From the NCBI GenBank assembly GCA_003857025.1, contig RPOO01000003.1, forward strand, positions 1 through 34,400: DNA of 34,400 nt. The letters are read 5' to 3'. This document shows, piece after piece, positions 6,750 through 15,366 of the stretch. The notes under the pieces were generated by a model that did not search any database, was not told where the DNA came from, and saw nothing but the letters and a program-made list of their open reading frames with translations. Each line of letters begins with the position of its first letter. The stretch's first letter is position 1. The stretch is from Methanothrix sp. (GTDB lineage: Archaea > Halobacteriota > Methanosarcinia > Methanotrichales > Methanotrichaceae). Made by a program: the position numbers and the translations under genes.

Positions 6750-8144
6750 ATGAAATTCTTGAATTGGCTGATCATCCTGGCCATCCTCTGCATTCCGGTT
6801 TATGCGGATGGCAGCCAGAGCATTGTTCTTGTGGATGAAGACGGGCGCAATATTACCGTCCCCCTGAATCCTGAGCGCATCGTCTGTCTCTCACCCGGAG
6901 CCGCCGAGGTGCTCTGCGCGCTGGATGCGCAAGATCGAATTGTTGCGGTGACAAAAGACTGTAATATCCCTTCCAGCCTGCAGGAAAAGGAGAACGTGGG
7001 CGAGTCCGGGCGCGAGGCCGACATTGAACGAATGCTGGAAATCAAGCCGGACCTGGTAATTGCCAAAACAGGAGCGCTCTTTCCCAAGGACGACGAAAAG
7101 AAGCTAACAGATTATGGGATTCCCGTTTTGAGATACAGAGTGCTGCACATCGATGCCTTGCTTCCCATGATTGAGGATCTGGGAAAGCTGCTGCAAAAGG
7201 ATGAACAGGCTGGGGAGATGAAGGACTGGATCGACGGATACTATCAGACCATCTTGGACCGGGTCGGGAAGCTGCCCGATTCCAAAAAGCCCAGCGTCTA
7301 TTTCATGTCTATGGGCCATACGGACTGGACGGGCAACAGAGCCTCCACTGGCAACACGAGAATTGCAGAGGCGGGAGGCAGAAATATTGCAGCCGACCTT
7401 TCAGTTACCGTCCCACACGTCGAGACGGAATGGATCATTGAGCAGAATCCGGAAATTATGATCTACTCCATGTCCTCCGAGCAGCACCAGGGAACCTATC
7501 CCACAATAGAGGAGATGAAGGCCAAGCAGCGAGAGATCATGTCCCAGCCGGGATTCGAGGTCATCGATGCCGTCAAGACGGGCAGAGTCTACATCACCGA
7601 CATAAACATGGCCAGCGGCCTCTCCGAGATGGTGACCATGCTCTACTACGCCAAGTGGTTCCACCCCGATCTCTTCCAGGATATCGACCCGAGGGCGGTT
7701 CATGCCAAGCTGCTGAAAAAATATGCTCACATGGACATAGGTGATATTCATCAGGTCTATCCCGATGCGCCCGTCGAGGTTCCAGCAGCTTTTGGAAGGC
7801 TGAGCACGACCACGGACGGCAATGGAGCTTTCGTATTCCATGACCTTCCTGCCGGAACCTACACCGTCGAAGCCTACAAAGCTGCTATGGGAGTCTATCC
7901 ATACATGGGAAATGCCACAGTCAGTTTGGCTGGTGATGCGGGGGGGATCAACATCACCCTGAAGAGCGCCGATGATGAAGCTGCGGAAAGGTTTGAGAAA
8001 GCAGCGGCGGATTTGGGGGAGAACGCCGGCAAGGGCACGCTCTCGGGAACCGTCTTTGGGCCTAACCGTCCCGGTGGTGATCCGTCGGTCATCCCTTACG
8101 AGGATGCGGAGGTCAAGCTGACGGAGTATGCGGCAAAAAAGTGA
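6750..8144 (+). CDS. BtuF-type substrate-binding protein with C-terminal CarboxypepD_reg-like domain
   Basis: 464 residues from the ATG that opens a clean signal peptide (MKFLNWLIILAILC). An upstream TTG at 6708 gives 14 extra polar residues and is less likely. Residues about 20-345 form a complete class III periplasmic-binding fold (VLVDEDGRNITVPL; PERIVCLSPGAAEVLCALDA; AEAGGRNIAADL; YAKWFHPDLFQDIDP). A DGNGAFVFHDLPAGTYTVEA segment follows, the second half of a carboxypeptidase regulatory-like domain without its usual first strands. A second repeat start (GTLSGTVFGPNRPGGDP) is cut short. The fusion suggests surface anchoring or protein binding. No dockerin module is present. The ligand is probably a corrinoid, haem or similar chelate; unproven. 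Confidence 0.8.
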   Translation: MKFLNWLIILAILCIPVYADGSQSIVLVDEDGRNITVPLNPERIVCLSPGAAEVLCALDAQDRIVAVTKDCNIPSSLQEKENVGESGREADIERMLEIKPDLVIAKTGALFPKDDEKKLTDYGIPVLRYRVLHIDALLPMIEDLGKLLQKDEQAGEMKDWIDGYYQTILDRVGKLPDSKKPSVYFMSMGHTDWTGNRASTGNTRIAEAGGRNIAADLSVTVPHVETEWIIEQNPEIMIYSMSSEQHQGTYPTIEEMKAKQREIMSQPGFEVIDAVKTGRVYITDINMASGLSEMVTMLYYAKWFHPDLFQDIDPRAVHAKLLKKYAHMDIGDIHQVYPDAPVEVPAAFGRLSTTTDGNGAFVFHDLPAGTYTVEAYKAAMGVYPYMGNATVSLAGDAGGINITLKSADDEAAERFEKAAADLGENAGKGTLSGTVFGPNRPGGDPSVIPYEDAEVKLTEYAAKK

Positions 8145-8239
8145 AAGGATAAATTCTGGACGAGTGTAAAACTGCAAATCCTGAACGAATCCCCTCTTTT
8201 TTCCCAGGCCAAAAAGATAATGTGAGCACATTGCCATGA

Positions 8240-8286
8240 TTTGCCAAAAAAAAAACAAAAAAAATATTTTGCATTATTTTTTGCTT
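8240..8286. terminator. A/T-rich convergent terminator region
   Basis: Two convergent genes end at 8144 and 8287. Between them lies a run of A residues on the plus strand followed by TTTTTTGC. T-tracts on either strand are the usual archaeal termination signal. Confidence 0.35.
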
Positions 8287-9477
8287 TCAGCTCTCCTCCC
8301 AGTCGGGATAGACGAATACTCCCTGTTTGTCCAGATCCAGGCTCAAGTTCTGGAATCGTGTCAGGTACTCCTGATGAAGCGCCTTCGGGTCCATGTCCTG
8401 GAAGAGATCGGGCAGTATGACTTTAGCCGTGTAGAGGAGGCCGATGAAGTATCTCTTGTTCTGCAGCTCGGATGACATCATGTAAACCCTTTTATTCTTT
8501 ACCGCATCGATGTTGTTCCATCCGGTCAGGTTCAGGGTCTTCTCCCAGTGCAGCTTTATGTCACTGGTGTTTGTGGTGCTGTAGCCTCCGGTCTTGACCT
8601 GGCGAAGGATGATTTTTGGATTCTTGGTTATGATCTTCTCGGGATCAATCTCAGCATACTGCTTATCGATTTCATCGCCAAAGACGTTATTTCCCCCGGC
8701 CATCTCCAGCCTGACGGCAGCCCCAGCCGAATTGCCGTAGGCACCGAATGGCGGGAACTCCCCGTAGCCGAGATAGACATCCGGCCGGTCCTTCCCGGAG
8801 AGCGATGATGTTCTATCGACCACGATATTCACGCAGTCGTTGTAGAATTTCAAGAAATCATCGGCCTCATTTTCCTTTTCCAGAAGGTAGGCGATCTTTC
8901 TGGTTTCGTTATCATAATTTTCCAGGCGATAGCAGTCAAACCGGGCGATCGTCATATCTGGATCGGATTTGCTGAGGGTCTTTTGCAGTTCATCCGCCTG
9001 GGTCTTGTCCCACTGGGCGGACAGGATCATCAGATCAGGATGAAGCTCCAGCATCTTCTCGCTGTCGGGAGCGCGAGTGGACCCGATCGAGGGAAGCTTG
9101 CTCAAATCCGGAAAGAAGAGCGGATCTTCCTTTGTGGAATCGCTCACTGCGATTATCCTGTCCGATGCTCGAATGGAGCGCAAAAGCTCCTCCGCATTGG
9201 AGTTCGGTGCAATGATGCTCTTCACGGGCTTGTAGATAATAACCTCGTTGTCCAGGGAATCCACGACTTTTCGCGGATAGTTCTTGCTGATATGCTCGAT
9301 CTCGGCGTACTCATCCGTGGTGATATTCCCCTCTTTGAGGAGCTTTTCTGCATTCTTCAGCTCTTCTCCAGATACCATCCTGTCCCCATCCTGATCTCCC
9401 GGAACAGCACCCCACGCGGTGGAGGCTGCTGCCAGAAAGACAAGAGAGACCAGAATTGCTCTTAAATACTGCAACAT
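8287..9477 (-). CDS. BtuF-type substrate-binding protein with single EF-hand-like N-terminal loop
   Basis: 396 residues with a GGAGGG ribosome site. Signal peptide about 1-24, then a calcium-loop-like PGDQDGDRMVSGEEL (about 26-40) and a helical linker. The binding fold starts near residue 70 (KVVDSLDNEVIIYKPVK) and includes MILSAQWDKTQ, EMAGGNNVFGDEI and LLYTAKVILPDLFQDMDP. It closely parallels the plus-strand gene at 16732 in loop, linker and ending (LDLDKQGVFVYP), so the two are a duplicated pair in opposite orientation. One loop is half a dockerin; whether it docks is unknown. It is likely extracellular and membrane-associated with an ABC importer. Confidence 0.85.
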   Translation of the reverse strand: MLQYLRAILVSLVFLAAASTAWGAVPGDQDGDRMVSGEELKNAEKLLKEGNITTDEYAEIEHISKNYPRKVVDSLDNEVIIYKPVKSIIAPNSNAEELLRSIRASDRIIAVSDSTKEDPLFFPDLSKLPSIGSTRAPDSEKMLELHPDLMILSAQWDKTQADELQKTLSKSDPDMTIARFDCYRLENYDNETRKIAYLLEKENEADDFLKFYNDCVNIVVDRTSSLSGKDRPDVYLGYGEFPPFGAYGNSAGAAVRLEMAGGNNVFGDEIDKQYAEIDPEKIITKNPKIILRQVKTGGYSTTNTSDIKLHWEKTLNLTGWNNIDAVKNKRVYMMSSELQNKRYFIGLLYTAKVILPDLFQDMDPKALHQEYLTRFQNLSLDLDKQGVFVYPDWEES

Positions 9478-9819
9478 GTCTTGCCCTCCATTTCGTCTCT
9501 AGCTTTTGACCAATATCACGTTCTTTCACAGAAGCTTACATACCTGTTGAATAAATTTTTCATCAATTATCTGATTTAGTAAGATAATTCTCTTCATTAT
9601 CTTGAAAGATATAACCGTTTCGGAAATCCCACTGCCACCCACCGCCGGCAGCATCGAAAAATGCAGAATGAATTTGATACATATGGGCAATTTAAACCTC
9701 GCTTTGGCATCTATTCCTTCTGAATTCAACTCATGCGGTTGCATTTGATAAACATGCATTCGATGAACAAGATTACCGGGAATGATTCGCCCTACAAGAA
9801 TCCTAAAATCTCTGAATAA
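9478..9819. other. Intergenic region, nothing recognised
   Basis: AT-rich spacer between the divergent copies at 8287-9477 and 9820-10731. A 77-residue minus-strand frame exists, but it has no ribosome site or recognisable domain and I do not call it. The promoter of the 9477 start should lie here, but no single box stands out. Confidence 0.4.
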
Positions 9820-10731
9820 ATAGTCAAATTTTATATTCGTTTAGCTCTCGGAAAGATATTTATTGTTATTCATAGCAATAATAATATTACTAACAGCGAT
9901 ATAATCTGGAGTAATGATCCGGATCTGTATCCGCGGCCGGTCAGCAAGACCGACATCGGAACGATCTATGAGCCAAATTATGAGGCCATAGCCGAGGTCA
10001 AGCCCGAGATTATGATCATGACGCCGGGAAGCTACATCGATCCGGTGCTGCCCAATGTCGAGCCTATGGGCGTGAAGGTGATCGGGCTCGCCCTCAATAA
10101 AGCCGATTACGATTCCGAGCTGATGCTGCTTGGATATATGGCAGGAAAATCCGAGAGAGCAAAGGCATTCCTGGATTGGAAGCAAGAGACGCTGGACATG
10201 ATCGCGGAGCGAACCGGGAATCTGGGCGAGGACAAAAGGCAGAAGGTGTTCTCAGCTACCCTTTCGTCCATTCTAAAGGGCGATAAGGAGATCTCGCCAA
10301 GCTTGATCGGACAGCACCAGATCATCGATAAAGCCGGAGCCGAAAACGTTGCAGACGGGATTCCCACCGGCAGCAAAGTGGACGGCGAATGGCTCTTAAA
10401 ACAGAACCCCGACTCCATTGTCCTTGCCTCTTACTATGTTAAGGAAGGACTGGGATACGCCGTTACCAATAAGACGGTAGCTGCAGAGACCCTGAAAACT
10501 GCGCTGGAAACCGATGTGCTCAGCAGGACCAGTGCCGCCAAAGAGGGGCGCGTTTATATTTTGGGCTACTACGGAACGGCATCAGGAGGCCAGGATTCAA
10601 TTGGAGCCGCCTATTTGGCCAAACGCTTTTATCCGGATCTATTCGGGGATCTGGACCCGATCGAGCTTCATAAGGAATATTTCGAAGACTGGCTCAAGAT
10701 ACCATACTCCGGGCTATGGGCATATCCTTAA
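9820..10731 (+). pseudogene. BtuF-type substrate-binding protein lacking its N-terminus
   Basis: From about 9901 the frame is a continuous binding fold: IIWSNDPDLYPRPVSKTDIG, IAEVKPEIMIMTPGSY, GKSERAKAFLDWKQE, AGAENVADGIP, GRVYILGYYG, YLAKRFYPDLFGDLDP, then a normal end (SGLWAYP). Upstream the frame is open to 9820, but it contains no good start codon, no signal peptide and none of the expected first beta strands (V-D--GR-V-I--P--RIV). The first ATG, at 10012, is deep inside the fold. About 80 N-terminal residues have been lost, so an exported product is unlikely. It is not the missing half of the gene at 5641, since the two overlap in family coordinates. Confidence 0.75.
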
Positions 10732-11052
10732 GGTTAGGCCTCAAATTCAGCCCTCAAGATTATTTCTCAAGCTTGTCCTAAAATGCGTCTCGGAATCGGA
10801 TAAATGATAATCGGGGATGGCACATCTCTCCCTTTTTCTTTTTGATGTGTTTATCCTTTCAGTTTTTATAATTAATAGTCTATTTAGAATTATAATTAGA
10901 CTGAACATAGTCATGTACTAAATCGTTATGTATCATGCAAATTTTTAATATGAAAGATTTAAGTAGTAATATCTTATCTGAAACAAAAACCAAAATTTAG
11001 AGTTTTAAAGCCATATCAGAAATAAAAAGATGGTATAAAGGTGGCTTCAATT
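10732..11052. other. AT-rich intergenic region with a small inverted repeat
   Basis: Contains the promoter region of the next gene. An imperfect palindrome AGTCTA...TAGACT at 10877-10902 could be an operator or chance. The sequence AAAGGTGG just before 11053 is the ribosome site. No gene is seen. Confidence 0.4.
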
Positions 11053-12282
11053 ATGAATAGATGGTATAAAGTGGCACTAATACTGTGCATCTGTACTTTG
11101 GCGATCTCCCCTACGCTGGGGAGTGATACGCTCAAGGTCTTCGGCAATGCGAATATGGACATGAGAATCGACGAGAACGATCTGACATTTTTGCAGGATA
11201 TCATCAGCGGCAAAGAGAAGAGCACCGAATACGCCGACGCCAATTCGGACGGGACGGTGGATGCAAAGGACAAAGCCCAGGTTGAAGACATCATCAACGA
11301 CAAGGCAAAATCGATAAACATCAACGATTCTGCCGGGAGAGTAGTAACAATAAGCCTGCCGGTCGATAAATTCGTCTCCACTGACTACCGCACGACAGAG
11401 GCACTGCTCTCCATCGGGACCAAAGACATGATCGTCGCCGTGGACAAGACCTTCCATGAGCGCATGCCGGAGTTTGGTTTGGCCGATCGACCCGAGGTTG
11501 CCGTTCATGCCGGCGACATCAATTACGAGCAGATACTGATGCTGGAACCGGATCTCGTTTTGTTGCCCCTCAGCAAATCGACTCTCGCCCAGGATGTCCA
11601 GGACAAGCTCCAGAACATCTCCGTAGTAGTCGTGGGATGCACGGCCAGAGATACGATGATCCCGGAGCTGGAGATGATGGGACTGGCTCTCGGCAAGAGA
11701 TCTGAGGTCGATATGCTGGTGAACTGGATAAACCAGTATGACGATGCCGTCGAGAATCGCACGGAAGGACTGTCTGTGGACAAGATCCCTGCATTCTATT
11801 ATGAATCAAACTCGGATCAGAAGAAATGGACGGCCTACACTTCCCAGACCAGCGGCAGGGTTGCGGAAGGATGCGGCGGCAAGAATATCGCCTCGGAGCT
11901 GCCCGGTGCCTCGGTTGAGGTTGAGCCCGAATGGCTGATCTCCAATAATCCGGACTTTATCATCCTTGATCTGATGAAGGGTTCGGGAAGCGGACCGGAA
12001 AAGACTGAGAAGGATCTGAGCGAGCTTCATGCAAAGCTTGTGGAGGAGAGAAACGTATCCGGATTCAAATCCATCAACGCCGTCAAGAACGACAATGTCT
12101 ACCTGATTGACAGAGACCTCACATCCGGTCCGAGATGGGTTATCGGCCACGCATACATCGCCAAGTGGCTGCATCCGGATCTGTTCGCTGACCTCTCACC
12201 ATCGGACATGAACAAGGAATATCTCAAGAAGTTCTTCGGACTGGAGATCGACGGCACCTGGGCCTATCCCGAGCCCAAGTAA
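11053..12282 (+). CDS. Dockerin-bearing BtuF-type substrate-binding protein
   Basis: 409 residues from the ATG at 11053 (AAAGGTGG nine bases before; a GTG at 11041 adds four residues and is less likely). Signal peptide about 1-24, then a dockerin-like pair of calcium loops: GNANMDMRIDENDL (31-44) and DANSDGTVDAKD (62-73), each followed by a helix. The binding fold runs from about 88 (INDSAGRVVTISLPVDKF) and includes ILMLEPDLVLLPL, GCGGKNIASELPG, AYIAKWLHPDLFADLSP and TWAYPEPK at the end. Dockerins bind cohesins, so the protein may be held in a surface complex; no cohesin is encoded in the window. Substrate is probably a tetrapyrrole or metal chelate by family; unproven. Confidence 0.85.
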   Translation: MNRWYKVALILCICTLAISPTLGSDTLKVFGNANMDMRIDENDLTFLQDIISGKEKSTEYADANSDGTVDAKDKAQVEDIINDKAKSININDSAGRVVTISLPVDKFVSTDYRTTEALLSIGTKDMIVAVDKTFHERMPEFGLADRPEVAVHAGDINYEQILMLEPDLVLLPLSKSTLAQDVQDKLQNISVVVVGCTARDTMIPELEMMGLALGKRSEVDMLVNWINQYDDAVENRTEGLSVDKIPAFYYESNSDQKKWTAYTSQTSGRVAEGCGGKNIASELPGASVEVEPEWLISNNPDFIILDLMKGSGSGPEKTEKDLSELHAKLVEERNVSGFKSINAVKNDNVYLIDRDLTSGPRWVIGHAYIAKWLHPDLFADLSPSDMNKEYLKKFFGLEIDGTWAYPEPK

Positions 12283-12300
12283 TCTTTCGATCGCCTCCGA

Positions 12301-12323
12301 TTTTTTCCTTTAAATTTTTTTAT
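12301..12323 (+). terminator. T-rich terminator after the dockerin-BtuF gene
   Basis: TTTTTTCC followed by TTTAAATTTTTTTATTT begins about 20 bases after the stop at 12282, in a convergent spacer. T-tracts are typical archaeal terminators. Confidence 0.45.
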
Positions 12324-12456
12324 TTGATATTAATAGTACTATTTATTCTTCTAATCCACATATATCGTTATCATCCTCCATTGCGATCATCCTCTTTTAT
12401 TTCTTCATCTTCATCCATTTCATTTATCTTTGCCCGAGTAAGATCAAGTGCTTTCT

Positions 12457-13314
12457 CTACACCGGCCTGGCAATCACATCCAGCTTTCCCGGATATCCGC
12501 CGAATTTCTCGATCAGCTCTCGCTTCTTCTCGTTGATGTGGTCCTTATGCCTGCCCTCTACCGAGTCCATCCAGACCTTCTTAGGCAAGATCATGGGCGT
12601 CTCCCGGATAATCTCAAAGCCGCACTTCTGGAAGATCTCATGTAGCTGGTCCCGGTAGTAGGACTTCAGTATCCGGTAAAACGGGACCTTGTTGCCGTTC
12701 ATGTTCACAAATCCCAGAGGCGAGACATCCTGTTGTCTCTCTTCCAGGGGCGGCCTGGTCATGTAAAAGCTGCCGGTCTCCCGGTCGAAGAATTCATCAT
12801 CAATTCTCAGGCTGTCCCGGACCTCTCGATCCGACATGTTGGCCCGCAAGAGGCCGTCTGGCGAGATGATCCTTCGCAGATGGCGCAGGGCCTTCAAAGG
12901 TTGCAGATCCTGAAAGACATTGATCATGATGGCCCGATCAACGGATTGATCTGGGATCGCCGGAAGCGGGTCTTGATCAATATCGGAGCAGATCGGATTC
13001 ACCTCCACGCCGCCACGGTCTCCAAGGCTTGACATCACCTTGTCCAGCATCACACGGGACATATCGACGATGTAGTACCTCTGCATCAATCCTTGCCTGC
13101 GGATAGCCGCCCTGGCGAACTCACCTCTGCCGGGTCCTATCTCCAGACAGACTCTTCCTTCCACAAACCAGGAAGACGCCTGCTCCAGCCAGTCGGGATC
13201 GTTGACGGGACTGGGGAAACGCCGCGGACGGTTCATGGCCGCGGCGGCATCATAGTAATCGGTTTGAACGCTCTTTTCGGCGGCCAGTCTTTCTATGCAC
13301 CAGTTTTGATCCAT
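12457..13314 (-). CDS. SAM-dependent class I methyltransferase
   Basis: 285 residues with an AGGTAG ribosome site before the ATG. Motif I VCLEIGPGRGEF lies at about residues 54-65, motif II-like YYIVDMSRVMLDKV at about 80-93, and the acidic SVDRAIMINVFQDL segment at about 123-136, giving a Rossmann methyltransferase core (Methyltransf_11/25 type). The N-terminal 45 residues are charged; the C-terminal 70 include KKVWMDSVEGRHKDHINEKK. The substrate cannot be told from sequence. It is cytosolic and sits alone among the exported binding proteins, convergent with the gene at 11053. A role in corrinoid or tetrapyrrole methylation is conceivable from context only; it is not recognisably a Cbi/Cob methyltransferase. 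Confidence 0.8.
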   Translation of the reverse strand: MDQNWCIERLAAEKSVQTDYYDAAAAMNRPRRFPSPVNDPDWLEQASSWFVEGRVCLEIGPGRGEFARAAIRRQGLMQRYYIVDMSRVMLDKVMSSLGDRGGVEVNPICSDIDQDPLPAIPDQSVDRAIMINVFQDLQPLKALRHLRRIISPDGLLRANMSDREVRDSLRIDDEFFDRETGSFYMTRPPLEERQQDVSPLGFVNMNGNKVPFYRILKSYYRDQLHEIFQKCGFEIIRETPMILPKKVWMDSVEGRHKDHINEKKRELIEKFGGYPGKLDVIARPV

Positions 13315-13742
13315 TTTCTACCTCATTGTCTGAACTATTATCCTTGCTAAAAATGTTTTTGCTATTTGATGCTATCATCCGGTTGCCGGATGGTAAAGAT
13401 AAGGTGCGAAGGAATAGTAGCAGGAGATGCGAAACAAGGAAAACATAAGATACGAAGGCGAAAAAATATAAGATGGAAGGCAAAGAAAACATGAGATATG
13501 AAGGCAGAAAGGCACAAAGACGCCGTGGAAAAAGAGCATAAGATGAAGCGAAAAAAATCATAAAAGGCGGAGGCAAAAGAGCCTCCCGAAGCTTATTGCC
13601 CTAGAATGCTCATCCAATGCCCATTCAATGACCATCCATGATCATTCATGTCCATCCAAATCCGATCCAATAATCACCTAATTTCACAATCAATGATTAT
13701 ACATGCCATATTTGTTAGCGGCTTACTTTCGACCGCTGCGCA
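13315..13742. repeat. Intergenic region with purine-rich and CATTCA-type imperfect repeats
   Basis: Two arrays fill the spacer. From about 13390 to 13580 a purine-rich strand repeats an irregular 20-28 base unit of the form ATAAGATnGAAGGCnAA about five times. From about 13605 to 13675 short units like CATCCAAT and CATTCATG follow. Neither is a CRISPR (no constant repeat or spacer length). No gene is seen. Confidence 0.45.
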
Positions 13743-14987
13743 TCATTTCAGCAATGGATAGCCGTATACGCCCTTAAATTCGATTCCCAGGAACTTTTGC
13801 AGCCACTCACTGTGAACGGCTACCGGGTCCACATCCTTGAAGAGATCGGGGTGCAGCCACTTCGCAACATAGGAGTTGAAGATGCTTGGGTGGATTGATG
13901 AGGCGTCGCTGGAGATGATGTAGACCCGTCCATCTTTTACCGCATCCATGTTGCTCCAGCCGGTGCGGTTTTCGATGTCCTTGATCTTGGCCTCCATCTG
14001 GGTTGTGTTCTTTGCATCGTATCCGCTGGCCGGGATGTAGGTATTGAAGGTCATCTTGAGGATTACCTGCGGATTCTCGCTGATGACTTTTTCCGAATCT
14101 ATGTCTTTTGTGCCGTTCAGATCCGCAAAGATGTTGATTCCGCCGCAGGGATCTATGGCGGCGCTGACGGAGCCGGTAGCGCCGTACTGCAGATCCTTGT
14201 AGCTCTCTGCATAAACGCGCGGCTTCTCGCTGTCTTTGAGGCCCTTAACCCTTTCTTCGATCAAAGAAAGGTGCTCATTCTCGAAGTCTATCAGCTCTTC
14301 GACCCTCTCCTTCCTATCCAGCAGCCATCCTAAACTCCTCACTTCGCCTTCGTAGGTCTCGGGCTTGTGGAAATTCATCTGAACAAGCGTGATCCCTGCA
14401 TCTTCCAGGGTCTTCCTCTGTTCTGAGAAATCGTAGGACGCATAGGCCAAAACCACATCGGGTTTGAGTTGCAGGATCTTTTCCATATCCCACTCGAAGG
14501 TAGATCCGACCACCGGCTTATCTTTGATCATGTCCCACATCTCGCCGCGCGTCTTGGCGGAATCGGTAACGGCGATGATCTTGTCCTTCACACCCAGAAC
14601 GCAGAGCATCTCCGGTCCGTAGGTTCCGCTCAGAGCAGCGATGCTCTTTATGGGCAGGTTGATCTTTACCGGCGTTCTTGCGACCTCCGGAGCCGTGGAG
14701 GGCTTGAGGTACTGGATTATGGTGAGATTCTTCTCCACACCCCGCATGATCTCATCGATCTGGGCCACATCCTTCTGATCGATCTTGCCGTCATAGTTGG
14801 CATCGCTGAGTTCTGTCTCCTTGTTTGTTCCATTGATTATTCCTTGAACGAAGACTACGTCGTCTGCATTTATGGCATCATCCATGTTGGCGTTGCCGAA
14901 AATGTCCAGCGTGAAGTCTGCTGCGACGGGTGCCGAACACAGCAAAACGATCCCCAGGACCGCCCTAGCAAGGTTTACTGCACTCAT
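13743..14987 (-). CDS. Dockerin-bearing BtuF-type substrate-binding protein
   Basis: 414 residues with AGGATGATG before the ATG. Signal peptide about 1-23. Dockerin loops are GNANMDDAINADDV (31-44) and DANYDGKIDQKD (62-73), with helices after each. The binding fold starts near residue 95 and includes IAALSGTYGPEMLCVLGV, ILQLKPDVVLAY, GGINIFADLNG, YVAKWLHPDLFKDVDP and FKGVYGYP at the end. It is divergent from the gene at 15367, and the two share dockerin loops almost word for word (GNANMD, DANYDGKIDQ), so they are recent relatives. Exported; presumably tethered to a cohesin partner or the cell surface, and feeding an ABC importer. Confidence 0.85.
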   Translation of the reverse strand: MSAVNLARAVLGIVLLCSAPVAADFTLDIFGNANMDDAINADDVVFVQGIINGTNKETELSDANYDGKIDQKDVAQIDEIMRGVEKNLTIIQYLKPSTAPEVARTPVKINLPIKSIAALSGTYGPEMLCVLGVKDKIIAVTDSAKTRGEMWDMIKDKPVVGSTFEWDMEKILQLKPDVVLAYASYDFSEQRKTLEDAGITLVQMNFHKPETYEGEVRSLGWLLDRKERVEELIDFENEHLSLIEERVKGLKDSEKPRVYAESYKDLQYGATGSVSAAIDPCGGINIFADLNGTKDIDSEKVISENPQVILKMTFNTYIPASGYDAKNTTQMEAKIKDIENRTGWSNMDAVKDGRVYIISSDASSIHPSIFNSYVAKWLHPDLFKDVDPVAVHSEWLQKFLGIEFKGVYGYPLLK

Positions 14988-15097
14988 GTTTCATCATCCT
15001 TTTTCATACTTAAATTGATAATGATATGATTTGATTGCCTATTTTAATTTAATGCTTAAAACTAAATTGTAAATTTGTTAGCCAGAGTGAGAATATT

Positions 15098-15161
15098 GTG
15101 CATTTGTCGTTTTGTGCATTTGTCATTTTGTGCATTTGTCATTTTGTGCATTTGTCATTTT
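15098..15161. repeat. Four tandem 16-bp repeats between divergent dockerin-BtuF genes
   Basis: The unit GTGCATTTGTCATTTT occurs four times without gaps, the first copy differing by one base (TCG for TCA). It lies about 110 bases from the start of the leftward gene and 205 from the rightward one, so it is a candidate shared operator. No palindrome is obvious within a unit. Confidence 0.75.
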
Positions 15162-15366
15162 GGCGCTGATATTTTGAAAAATGGAAGAGATGTCTAAACA
15201 CCCCGAAATCCGCTCGATCACTATCGGCGAACTATTGATTTTATTTTATAATATTGTATGCAAATCAAACCACCCGAAAAGGCTATATTGTGCTACAAAA
15301 TATCTGAATTTATCATATGAATATACCATAAAATATGATAAAATACATAGACAATTTAGAGGTAAT

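Noticed and set aside
9526-9759. 77-residue minus-strand frame between receptor genes
   Set aside because: No ribosome site, no recognisable domain and AT-rich composition like a spacer.
5641-10731. The two broken receptor genes as halves of one split gene
   Set aside because: The 5' fragment (5641-6127) and the 3' fragment (9820-10731) overlap in family coordinates, since both include the segment around the first-lobe IIVL/IMIM strand, so they come from different copies.
15098-15161. CRISPR array
   Set aside because: The 16-bp units are contiguous with no spacers, and there are no cas genes.
15181-15366. N-terminal extension of the dockerin-BtuF gene
   Set aside because: The 62 extra residues are AT-driven, precede the signal peptide and have a poorer ribosome site than the ATG at 15367.
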